A DNA stretch of 52,634 nucleotides from Gemmatimonadota bacterium (GTDB lineage: Bacteria; Gemmatimonadota; Gemmatimonadetes; Longimicrobiales; Gaopeijiaceae), in assembly GCA_015664885.1 (NCBI GenBank), contig DQPL01000055.1, positions 1 through 52,634 of the forward strand, written 5' to 3'. Under the pieces are notes generated by a model. That model ran no database searches and had not been told where the DNA came from. It saw only the letters and a list, made by a program, of their open reading frames with translations. Shown here in pieces: positions 46,170 through 52,634 of this stretch. Position 1 is the stretch's first letter, and the number at the start of each line of letters is the position of its first letter. The position numbers and the translations under genes are program-made.

Positions 46170-47690
46170 CTAATCGACATCGCGCAGGTCGAAGAGTTCC
46201 ACTACAGTGGGCTTGGTGACCTTGCCCATGGCGTTCCGCGGCAACGCGTCCACCAGAATGATCTGCTTGGGCACCTTGTAGGGTGCGAGGCGCTCCCGCG
46301 CGAAGCCGCGCAGCGCGTCCACGTCGAGCGGGTGAGAAGCCTCGCAAACGACTGCCGCGCAAACACGATCGCCCCAATCCGCGTCCGGGACACCGACCAC
46401 GGCGCAGTCCACGACTCCGGTGTAGGATCGCAGCACGTCCTCGATTTCCAGCGCGGATATCTTCTCGCCGCCGGTCTTGAGGATGTCCACGCTCGCGCGA
46501 CCGAGGATGCGGTACGCGCCGTCCTCGACCACCGCCTGGTCACCTGTATTGAACCAGTCCTCTTCAGCGAACGCATCTTGCGTCTCCTGCTCACGCCTCC
46601 AGTAGGTTGAGAAGACGGTCGGACCTCGTACCTGGATCTCACCCTCGGCGCCGGCCGCTACCGGTCTGCCGGCTTCGTCAACGAGACGGACATCGATCCC
46701 TGGTAGTGGCTGGCCCACATGACCCGCGCGCCTTTCCCCATTGAGCGGATTGGAGAGCGCCATCCCGATCTCGGTCATGCCGTACCGCTCGAGCAGTCGT
46801 TGCCCGGTGATCTCCTGCCAGCGCTCCAGTGTGGGCACGGGCAGTGCAGCGGATCCGGATACCATGAGCCGGCAAGCCAACGCCCCGGCGCTCCAGGCCT
46901 CTCTCGTTGCCGGGTCGGCGCGTTGCCACGCCTCTAGGAGCCGTCGGTATACGGTCGGCACCGCCATGTAGAGCGTGCAGTCCCCCCGGGATAGGCGTTC
47001 CCATACGTCGACGGCGTTGAACCGCGACAAGATCTCGCAGGTGGCGCCGTTCCAAAGCGCCGAGGTCAGTATGTTCGTAATGCCGTGCACGTGGTGCAGA
47101 GGGAGATGCAGTAGAATGTGATCGTGCTCGCTCCAACCCCAGGCGTCGCTCAGCGACGAGACTTGCGCTTGCAGGTTGCCGTGCGTGACCACGACCCCCT
47201 TGGGCCGCCCCGTGGTACCGGACGTGTAAAGCATCATAGCCGACCTGTCCGCGGCCAGGTCCGGAAGCACGCCGGTGGGCCCTTCGGCAAGTAGAGCGGG
47301 CGTCTGGAGAACCGGCAGCTGGCGCTCGGCGGCGACGCCCGAGACTCGGTCGATCAAGTCCGGATGTGCGACGACTGCTTCGGGCGAAGCGTCGTCGAGC
47401 ACGTATGCGAGCTCCGCCGCCGGGTGCGAAGTCGCGAGCGGCACCGCGAGGCCGCCCGACCGCCATATGCCCCACTGGACCGCGACGTGGTGCCAACCCG
47501 GAGGCACGAGGTAGCAAATGCGTTCGGAGTCCAGGTCGTCGCGCCCCGCGAGCAACCGAGTGGCCACCCACCCGGACGCATCAAGCAGCTCGCCGAAATT
47601 GAAGGCCCCTTCGGGGGCTACGATCGCCGTCCTCTCTCGAATCCCGGCGGCACGCTCAAATAGAGGTAGCTTCAACGAGGTTCTTGGCAA
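46170..47690 (-). CDS. MatB/ACSF3-like malonyl-CoA synthetase family protein
   Basis: 506 residues of the adenylate-forming superfamily. Motifs: P-loop YTSGTTGRPKGVVVTHGN, LPLHHVHGITNILTSALWNG, YGMTEIGMALSNPL, FNTGDQAV, and the C-terminal LGRASVDILKTGGEKISALE plus PRNAMGKVTKPT (catalytic lysine). SVDILKTGGEKISALEIE is close to the signature of MatB/ACSF3 enzymes that make malonyl- or methylmalonyl-CoA, but the residue after GG is Glu rather than Tyr, so other short acids remain possible. Gene order with the SSS transporter supports an uptake-and-activation pair. Confidence 0.85.
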   Translation of the reverse strand: MPRTSLKLPLFERAAGIRERTAIVAPEGAFNFGELLDASGWVATRLLAGRDDLDSERICYLVPPGWHHVAVQWGIWRSGGLAVPLATSHPAAELAYVLDDASPEAVVAHPDLIDRVSGVAAERQLPVLQTPALLAEGPTGVLPDLAADRSAMMLYTSGTTGRPKGVVVTHGNLQAQVSSLSDAWGWSEHDHILLHLPLHHVHGITNILTSALWNGATCEILSRFNAVDVWERLSRGDCTLYMAVPTVYRRLLEAWQRADPATREAWSAGALACRLMVSGSAALPVPTLERWQEITGQRLLERYGMTEIGMALSNPLNGERRAGHVGQPLPGIDVRLVDEAGRPVAAGAEGEIQVRGPTVFSTYWRREQETQDAFAEEDWFNTGDQAVVEDGAYRILGRASVDILKTGGEKISALEIEDVLRSYTGVVDCAVVGVPDADWGDRVCAAVVCEASHPLDVDALRGFARERLAPYKVPKQIILVDALPRNAMGKVTKPTVVELFDLRDVD

Positions 47691-47809
47691 AGTGGCGCAG
47701 GGGGCCTGACGGGCCGGAGGCGTATTCGATAGCCTGCGGCCCGATGACGCAAGGTCCCCGAGTGGGAGCCGCTATTCCGCCTCCAGCGCCACCTTGGAGG
47801 GGATACGCC

Positions 47810-48034
47810 TCACCAGGAGAGGACCGCTTCCACCTCGTTCCCGCGTTCGTTGTAGTCGAGCGAAGTGCACAGCTGCTGCACTAGAGAGATTCCCCGGCCG
47901 CTCGGCGTATCGGATTCGTCGGGAGACGTCGACTCTTCCTTGCGCTTGAAGCCGGGCCCCGAGTCCTCGACCTTGATCCGGATGCGGCCACTGCCCGTCT
48001 TTTGTTCGCCATGCAGCGACACCGAGACGGAGCC
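47810..48034 (-). pseudogene. Serine-kinase-type ATPase domain fragment (anti-sigma-factor-like)
   Basis: The minus strand encodes RIRIKVEDSGPGF (ATP-binding G1 box) followed by GRGISLVQQLC (G2 box) and YNERGNEVEAVLSW, the C-terminal half of a HATPase_c domain like those of RsbW-type anti-sigma factors or fused response regulators. The N box and everything before are missing: upstream the region runs into plus-strand REC sequence. The fragment has no ribosome site. It is a remnant of a signalling protein. Confidence 0.65.
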
Positions 48035-48594
48035 ATCCGAGAGGCCATCGAAGCGTTGTGGGCTATCCCGTACGATTTGGTGCTGATGCGAACGCCATGA
48101 AGGGCGATCGTGAAGTCTGCCTCGAAGTAGGGATGAACGACTATCTGACCAAGCCGATCGACCTACGCGCGTTGGCTGACGCGCTCAAGCGATGGCTGCC
48201 AGCAGGGGAGCACGCTGTGGATGCCTTGGGCCAAAGTGAACAACCGGAGGTCATGAGTCATCCGTCGGTCTTCGACAGAGCCACTCTAAAGCGACGGCTC
48301 ATGGACGACGACGAGCTGACTAAGACTGTTGAATACGCCTTCCTGGAGGAGATCCCCACGCTGATCGAGGCGTTGAAGGACGGCTTGCAGGAGGGAGATG
48401 CCGAGCAAGTCGGGCGCCACGCGCACTCCATCAAGGGCGCATCCGCCAACGTGTGCCCCGAGGCGCTGCGTGATGTCGCGCACCAGATCGAGACGGCAGG
48501 CAGAGAGGGAGACTTGGGCCCAGCCCTCGCTCAAATGACCGATCTCGAAGTCCAGTTCGAGCTCGTGAAACAGGAGATGCTTCCGGCGGGGTAG
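48033..48594 (+). pseudogene. REC-Hpt remnant of a hybrid histidine kinase or response regulator
   Basis: REAIEALWAIPYDLVLM at about 48033-48096 is the REC strand just before the phospho-Asp. The next bases jump, in another frame, to NAMKGDREVCLEVGMNDYLT, the end of a REC domain (normally TANAMKGDREKCL...). The roughly 30-40 residues between, including the phosphorylatable Asp and its surroundings, are deleted. A full Hpt domain follows, with the phospho-His in RHAHSIKGASANV. The start is lost. The protein is therefore a broken phosphorelay output. Confidence 0.7.
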
Positions 48595-48605
48595 CCGGGC
48601 AGGTA

Positions 48606-48812
48606 TTACCGCCTTCGCAGCATGAAGAAAAACCCGATGATGGCGAAGCCGATCAAGGCCTTGATGATGGCGTCGTTATCCCACTCGCCTCGGTCGCTGG
48701 GCTCTCGAGCATGGATCTCCTGGTCCTGATGAATGGTGCAGAACGGTGACTCGCCTCGCGCGTCCCTCTTGCACCGGTCTCCCTTCTTCGTACTTCCACT
48801 GCACTGAGCCAC
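48606..48812 (-). CDS. Small zinc-motif protein with C-terminal membrane helix
   Basis: 68 residues from GTG 48812, with GGAGGAGGTGAACC directly upstream, a strong ribosome site. The N-terminus MAQCSGSTKKGDRCKRDARG continues to ESPFCTIH: a C-x8-C-x11-C-x2-H pattern typical of small DUF5763-like zinc-binding proteins. The C-terminus IIKALIGFAIIGFFFMLRRR is a single transmembrane helix followed by a positive tail. It is divergent from the selenoprotein gene (91 bases). Role unknown. Confidence 0.7.
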   Translation of the reverse strand: MAQCSGSTKKGDRCKRDARGESPFCTIHQDQEIHAREPSDRGEWDNDAIIKALIGFAIIGFFFMLRRR

Positions 48813-48903
48813 GGTTCACCTCCTCCAGAGTGTGCACTGCATTCTACTACGGATATGACCCCGATGTGGTTCACGTGCCAGAACTTTGCGTAGATTTCCT
48901 GCC

Positions 48904-49500
48904 ATGCCCTACATCGAACAGATCGCCGTCGAAGACGCGACCGGGTGGCTGAGAAAACAGTTCGAGACGGCCCAAGAGCGTGCAGGCCGCGTGTGGCACA
49001 TCGTGCACGTCATGAGCCTCAATCCCCGCACGATGGATGCATCCCTGCGGTTGTACGGGGCGCTCATGTTCGGCGCTTCGCCACTCGCTCGTTGGCGACG
49101 CGAGATGCTCGCCGTGGTCACATCCCAGTTGAACGACTGCTTCTACTGAATTCAGGCGCACGCGCACGACCTCCGGGAAGAGGTCACGGATATACTCGCC
49201 ACCGACGAAGCTGCGGACGTCTTCGTGCACGCGATCGTCCGCGATTGGCGTGACGCGGAGCTGAGTGAAGCCGATCGAGCGCTTTGCGCCTATGCAGAGA
49301 AGTTGACGCTGCATCAGCACGAGGTGGGGCCGTCAGACCTCGACGTCCTGCGCTCGTTTTCATTCGACGACACCGCGATCCACGATGCCACGCAGATCAT
49401 CGGCTACTTCAACTACATCACGCGTGTCGCGGACGGGCTAGGGGTCGAACCGGAGGACTTCATCCGCCTTTGGGGTGAGGACGAGGCGACGCCCGGCTGA
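48904..49500 (+). CDS. CMD/AhpD-like peroxidase-related selenoprotein (in-frame TGA read as Sec)
   Basis: From ATG 48904: an N-terminal helix bundle (YIEQIAVEDATGWLRKQFE), then RREMLAVVTSQLNDCFY, a TGA at codon 82, then IQAHAHDLREEVTDILATDE and a family-like C-terminal half (LSEADRALCAYAEKLT, HDATQIIGYFNYITRVADGL). The frame is the same on both sides and ends at 49500, giving 198 residues, normal for the carboxymuconolactone-decarboxylase/AhpD superfamily. The TGA sits exactly where the second Cys of the redox CXXC lies (C79-F-Y-U82), and a hairpin follows (49168-49185). AhpD-like selenoproteins are known. No clear ribosome site precedes the ATG. The protein probably acts as a thiol/selenol peroxidase. 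Confidence 0.8.
49168..49185 (+). promoter_or_regulatory. Putative bacterial SECIS hairpin
   Basis: gacctc-cgggaa-gaggtc: a perfect 6-bp stem with a six-base loop, whose second base is G. It starts 18 bases after the TGA at 49147-49149; loop G 49175 is 26 bases after it, within the usual 16-37 base spacing of bacterial SECIS elements. It is also coding (part of HDLREEV). It would recruit SelB and Sec-tRNA. Confidence 0.65.
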
Positions 49501-49563
49501 CGCTTCGGCGCGGCACAAGAGGCCTTCCTTCCTGTCGTGCACAGGTCGGCTATATTCGGCGCT

Positions 49564-50541
49564 ATGGAGACCAAAAGGCCAACGAGTCCCGCAGCCGAGG
49601 AGATCCTCGGAGGCTATTTCCCCGCGCTCGATCACGGGTTCGTAGCGCTCGTCGACTACATGGGCACCGACGATGACGTAGAGCGGGCGGCGCGCGTGAG
49701 CTACGGATACGGCACGCGGAAAGTGTCCGCGACGCGCGGGCTCGTCCGGTACCTACGCCGTCATCGGCACACCACGCCATCTGAGATGGTGGAGTTCAAG
49801 TTCCACTGCGCGATGCCGATGTTCGTGGCGCGGCAGTGGATACGGCATCGCACGGCCTCTATCAATGAGTATAGTGCCCGTTACAGCCTCATGCCGTTGC
49901 TCTACTACATGCCCGAGCGGGAGCAGTTCGCGCTTCAGAGTACGCAGAATCAGCAGGGCAGGGATGCGGGCACCTCGGACGCGGTGTACGCGGAGGCCAT
50001 TGAGCGCTGGCGGAGCCTGCGCGAGGCGGCGAGCGACGGCTACACCTGGATGGTCGGCGAGGACGTCGCGCGAGAAATCGCTCGCATCGACCTCCCGCTC
50101 TCGACCTATACCCAGTGGTACTGGAAGATCAATCTGCATAATCTCCTGCACTTTCTGTCGCTGCGCGTGGACCCTCACGCCCAATGGGAGATTCAGGTGT
50201 TCGCCGAGATCATCGCTGGCATGGTCAAGCGAGTCGCGCCGCTCTCCTACGAAGCGTGGGTAGACTACGATCTCGTGGGACAGCCCATGAGTCGCGCGGA
50301 GCTCGAGGTCTTGTCCCGACTCCTCGTCGGGGGCGAGCAGCAGATCTCCGCCCGGGACGGGGCCTCGTTGGACGCAGACCAACTCAAGGAAGCGGGGCTC
50401 TCGCCTCGAGAAGTCCGTGAGTTGATTGCGAAATTGCAGGCGCCGGCACGTCCGGACTTCGAGCTCGACCTGTCCAAAATGAAGTCGGCGGAGGAGGTCG
50501 GGAAGACGATGTCCGAGGCGGTGCCAGGGAGCTTCGAGTAG
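49564..50541 (+). CDS. thyX: FAD-dependent thymidylate synthase
   Basis: 325 residues from ATG 49564 (an in-frame start 27 bases upstream lacks support). The ThyX motif RHRTASINEYSARY occupies residues 94-107, matching RHRxxSxNExSxRY, and binds FAD and dUMP. Other conserved parts are HRHTTPSEMVEFKFH and WYWKINLHNLLHFLSLR. The enzyme makes dTMP using methylene-tetrahydrofolate and NADPH, replacing ThyA. The protein is longer than minimal ThyX (~230) by about 80 residues at the C-terminus, as seen in some bacteria. It follows the selenoprotein gene by 63 bases. Confidence 0.95.
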   Translation: METKRPTSPAAEEILGGYFPALDHGFVALVDYMGTDDDVERAARVSYGYGTRKVSATRGLVRYLRRHRHTTPSEMVEFKFHCAMPMFVARQWIRHRTASINEYSARYSLMPLLYYMPEREQFALQSTQNQQGRDAGTSDAVYAEAIERWRSLREAASDGYTWMVGEDVAREIARIDLPLSTYTQWYWKINLHNLLHFLSLRVDPHAQWEIQVFAEIIAGMVKRVAPLSYEAWVDYDLVGQPMSRAELEVLSRLLVGGEQQISARDGASLDADQLKEAGLSPREVRELIAKLQAPARPDFELDLSKMKSAEEVGKTMSEAVPGSFE

Positions 50542-50571
50542 GCACCAACCTGGCGGCCGGCAGACCACGCA

Positions 50572-51939
50572 CTACTTCACCCAGACGGTCTTGGTGTTCG
50601 TGAATTCGAGAATCCCCAGCGGGGACAACTCGCGACCGTAGCCACTTTCCTTCGTGCCGCCAAACGGCAGTCGCGGGTCGGACTTCACAATGCCGTTCAC
50701 GAAGCAGTTGCCGGCGTCCAGGAGTTCTGAGGCGATGTATTCACCCCGTTCCACGTCGCTTGTGTAGACCGACGCTCCGAGGCCGTAGGGAGTGTCGTTC
50801 GCCACCTTGATCGCTTCGTCTTCGTCAGTCACGGGTAGGATCGACGCGACGGGTCCAAACAGCTCCTCCTGGTATGCCACCATCCCGCTGCCGACGTCGG
50901 CGAGCAGCGTCGCCGGGTACCACGCTCCGGGCCGGTCGGGCACCGAGCCGCCCATGACGAGGCGCGCCCCGCCCGCCACCGAACGTTGCACTTGATCGTG
51001 CAACGCGTCCCTCAGGTCGACACGAGCCAGCGGACCTAGCTCTGTACCGGCGTCCATGGGGTCGCCCATGGTTGCGGCCTCCAGCCGCGCCGTCAGCTTC
51101 TGCTCGAACGCATCGCGTATTGCGTCGACCACGACAAACCGCTTTGCCGCGACGCAGCTCTGGCCGGAATTGAAGAGCCTTCCAAGCGCGCAGCTCGCTA
51201 CTGCCGCATCCAGATCGGCGTCCGCAAGCACGAGGGAAGGGTCGCTTCCGCCGAGCTCGAGCACGCACTTCTTGATGGCGGCGCCGGCCCGGGAGGCCAC
51301 CGCACGACCTGCCCGCACCGAGCCCGTGAGGCTGACGGCCCGGACGAGCTCGTGGTCGATGACTTCGCCGGTCGCTTCGACATCGATGAAGAGGTTGGCG
51401 AACAGCCCCGCGGGGTATCCTGCGTCAGCGAATAGAGTCTCGAGCGCCTCGGCGCATCCCGGTACGCAGGGTGCGTGCTTGAGCAGTATGGCATTGCCGG
51501 CCGTTATCGCGGGGGCCGCGAACCGAACCACCTGCCAGAAGGGGAAATTCCACGGCATGATGCCGAGAACCACGCCCAGCGGCCGGTGCACCCAGTAGCT
51601 AGTCGCGGCGTCGGTAGGTGCCGGCACCGGGGCAAGGAAGCGCTCGGCGTTCTCCGCATAATAATCACAAACCCAGCCGCATTTTTCCGCCTCGGCAACC
51701 GCCTGCGCGAGCGGCTTGCCCATCTCGACGGTCATGAGCTGCCCGTAGTCGTGCGCACGCTCGCGCAACAGGGCGCCCAATGCGGTCAGCCGTGCAGCTC
51801 GCTCCGCACCAGGCTCACCTCGCCAACCGAGGTGCGCCTGGTGCGCTCTCTCGATGATCCGTGCCACTTGGCCGGACGACGTTTCCGCATACGTGGCGAT
51901 CGCCTCACCGGTTGCCGGGTTTATGGCCATGAAAGTCAT
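50572..51939 (-). CDS. gabD: NAD(P)-dependent succinate-semialdehyde dehydrogenase-like
   Basis: 455 residues of the aldehyde dehydrogenase superfamily. N131 lies in GIMPWNFPFWQ, E229 in KCVLELGGSDPS and the catalytic C262 in NSGQSCVAAKR. The C-terminal TKESGYGRELSPLGILEFTN matches the GabD-type enzymes that oxidise succinate semialdehyde to succinate at the end of the GABA shunt. The 455-residue length with AINPATGEAIATYAETS at the N-terminus fits the short GabD/Sad class. The upstream boundary (51940-52010) borders a truncated IS3 element. Confidence 0.9.
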   Translation of the reverse strand: MTFMAINPATGEAIATYAETSSGQVARIIERAHQAHLGWRGEPGAERAARLTALGALLRERAHDYGQLMTVEMGKPLAQAVAEAEKCGWVCDYYAENAERFLAPVPAPTDAATSYWVHRPLGVVLGIMPWNFPFWQVVRFAAPAITAGNAILLKHAPCVPGCAEALETLFADAGYPAGLFANLFIDVEATGEVIDHELVRAVSLTGSVRAGRAVASRAGAAIKKCVLELGGSDPSLVLADADLDAAVASCALGRLFNSGQSCVAAKRFVVVDAIRDAFEQKLTARLEAATMGDPMDAGTELGPLARVDLRDALHDQVQRSVAGGARLVMGGSVPDRPGAWYPATLLADVGSGMVAYQEELFGPVASILPVTDEDEAIKVANDTPYGLGASVYTSDVERGEYIASELLDAGNCFVNGIVKSDPRLPFGGTKESGYGRELSPLGILEFTNTKTVWVK

Positions 51940-52010
51940 GGCCGCAATCTAGCGCACCTGAACATGAGTACGCTGGTATTCGAGCGGCGCTGCATCTCGC
52001 CCTGCTGCGT

Positions 52011-52377
52011 TGCTCGTCGATCACGGTCAGCAACTTCAGGGCTCGACCGTCGTGTGTCCGCTCACTCACGAAGTCGTAGGACCAGACGTGATTCCTACTG
52101 CAGTGGCCTGAGCCGGATGCACGAGCCATCGCCCAGCCACAACCGGCCCCGTTTCGGCTGCCCCGCCTGGGCACCTTGAGCTCCTCCTGCCGCCAGATCC
52201 GCTCAACACGCTTGTAGTTCACCTGCCAACCCTCGATACGAAGCAGGTTCGTGATCTGGCGATAGCCGTACCGACCGAACCGACTCGCCAGCCGCACCAC
52301 GTCCGTCGCCCCCAGTCGCTGACGCACCTGCACCTCACACCGGCGTCGGCGCTCGGGGCTCAGAAGTTTCCCTTGGC
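52011..52377 (-). pseudogene. IS3-type orfB (DDE transposase) 5' part
   Basis: Begins LSPERRRRCEVQVRQRLG and contains ASRFGRYGYRQITNLLRIEG, NYKRVERIWRQEELKVP and NHVWSYDFVSERTHDGR, the first portion of the DDE catalytic region including the first Asp in SYDFV. It stops at LLTVIDE; the rest of the catalytic domain, with the later Asp and Glu, is missing. Confidence 0.78.
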
Positions 52378-52632
52378 CGCTTCCTCCAGGATCAGCTTGT
52401 CCAGCGTCAGGTTTGCCACCGCTCGCTTCATCTGCGCGTTCTCTTTCTGCAGCTCCTTGAATTGACGCGCCTGGTCCACCTTCATCCCCCCGTACTCCTT
52501 CCTCCACCGCTAGTAGGTCTGCTCGCTGATCCCGAGCTCCCGGATCACCATCCTCACCGTCTTGCCGTTCGCCAGACCTGCTTCGGCCTCCCGAAGCACC
52601 GTGATGATCTGCTCCGACGTGTGTCGTCTCCT
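52360..52632 (-). pseudogene. IS3-type orfA (HTH transposase subunit), nonsense mutated
   Basis: Reads RRRHTSEQIITVLREAEAGL, then TVRMVIRELGISEQTY followed by TAG (52510-52512) where the family has Tyr, then RWRKEYGGMKVDQARQFKEL, QKENAQMKRAVANLTLDKLI, ending LEEAAKGNF and TGA 52360. The helix-turn-helix and leucine-zipper regions are otherwise intact. The start lies just beyond the window edge. Confidence 0.78.
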
Positions 52633-52634
52633 GC

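Larger units (their letters stand above)
52011..52634 (-). mobile_element. Truncated IS3-family insertion sequence
   Basis: Contains minus-strand orfA and orfB of an IS3-type element. The 5' end is cut by the window edge, and the 3' part stops at LKLLTVIDE near 52011, where other sequence begins. The NHVWSYDFV core is typical of the IS3/IS407-like groups. No terminal inverted repeat or target duplication is visible because both ends are missing. It is inactive. Confidence 0.8.

Noticed and set aside
48023-48080. Extension of the anti-sigma ATPase frame upstream into PQRFDGLSDGSVSVS
   Set aside because: This stretch overlaps plus-strand REC sequence (AIEALWAIPYDLVLM), which is the better supported reading.
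1-52634. tRNA, rRNA, CRISPR arrays and phage or plasmid modules
   Set aside because: None could be seen: no cloverleaf-like segment, no regularly spaced repeats and no integrase, replication or structural phage genes.

Overview
The window is about 52.6 kb of GC-rich bacterial DNA. It carries densely packed, mostly unrelated metabolic and secreted-protein genes. The gene content suggests a Gemmatimonadota-like or Acidobacteria-like bacterium: PadR plus ADOP-type permease remnants, DUF1592/DUF1552 secreted pairs, large BNR/VPS10-like propellers, carboxypeptidase-regulatory-domain proteins, an M49-like lipoprotein and many secreted hydrolases. This is inference from family content; no rRNA or tRNA gene is visible.

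Layout. 1-4 kb: a partial GNAT acetyltransferase, a frameshifted cupin and an AddB-like nuclease. 4-9.5 kb: a threonine-dehydratase-like enzyme, a small lipoprotein, a YdjM-type membrane protein with a probable CTG start, then a DUF819 membrane protein leading into both subunits of an aconitase X enzyme. 9.5-14.5 kb: a decayed PadR/ADOP pair, an NhaC antiporter, a TIGR04076/aldo-keto reductase pair and a broken AraC regulator. 14.7-18.1 kb: an AddA-like helicase-nuclease, the expected partner of AddB but about 11 kb away from it. 18-29 kb: a truncated amidohydrolase, an FG-GAP protein, a YtcJ-like lipoprotein amidohydrolase divergent from a nitroreductase, an M20 peptidase, an LtrA remnant, a CarboxypepD_reg protein and an M49-like peptidase. 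28.8-39.1 kb: a run of exported proteins on one strand (BNR propeller, cyclophilin, NHL lipoprotein, c-type-haem DUF1592 protein, Tat-exported DUF1552 protein, ankyrin protein). 39-42 kb: an ADOP fragment, a strong hairpin, a beta-lactamase-family hydrolase and a NamZ-like DUF1343 protein. 42-47.7 kb: a small lipoprotein, a TPR scrap, an unrecognised membrane protein with three winged-helix-like repeats, a sodium:solute symporter and a MatB-like acyl-CoA synthetase. 47.7-52.6 kb: signalling-gene debris, a small Zn-binding membrane protein, a CMD/AhpD-like gene with an in-frame TGA, ThyX, a succinate-semialdehyde dehydrogenase and a truncated IS3-family element.

Most notable finding. The gene at 48904-49500 is read here as a selenoprotein. 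A TGA occupies the second position of the CXXC redox motif (C-F-Y-U), the reading frame stays open and family-like for 116 more codons, and a perfect 6-bp hairpin with a G-containing loop starts 18 nt after the TGA, where a bacterial SECIS element would be expected. A second theme is heavy gene decay: at least ten loci carry single-base indels, nonsense codons, a tandem duplication or internal deletions.
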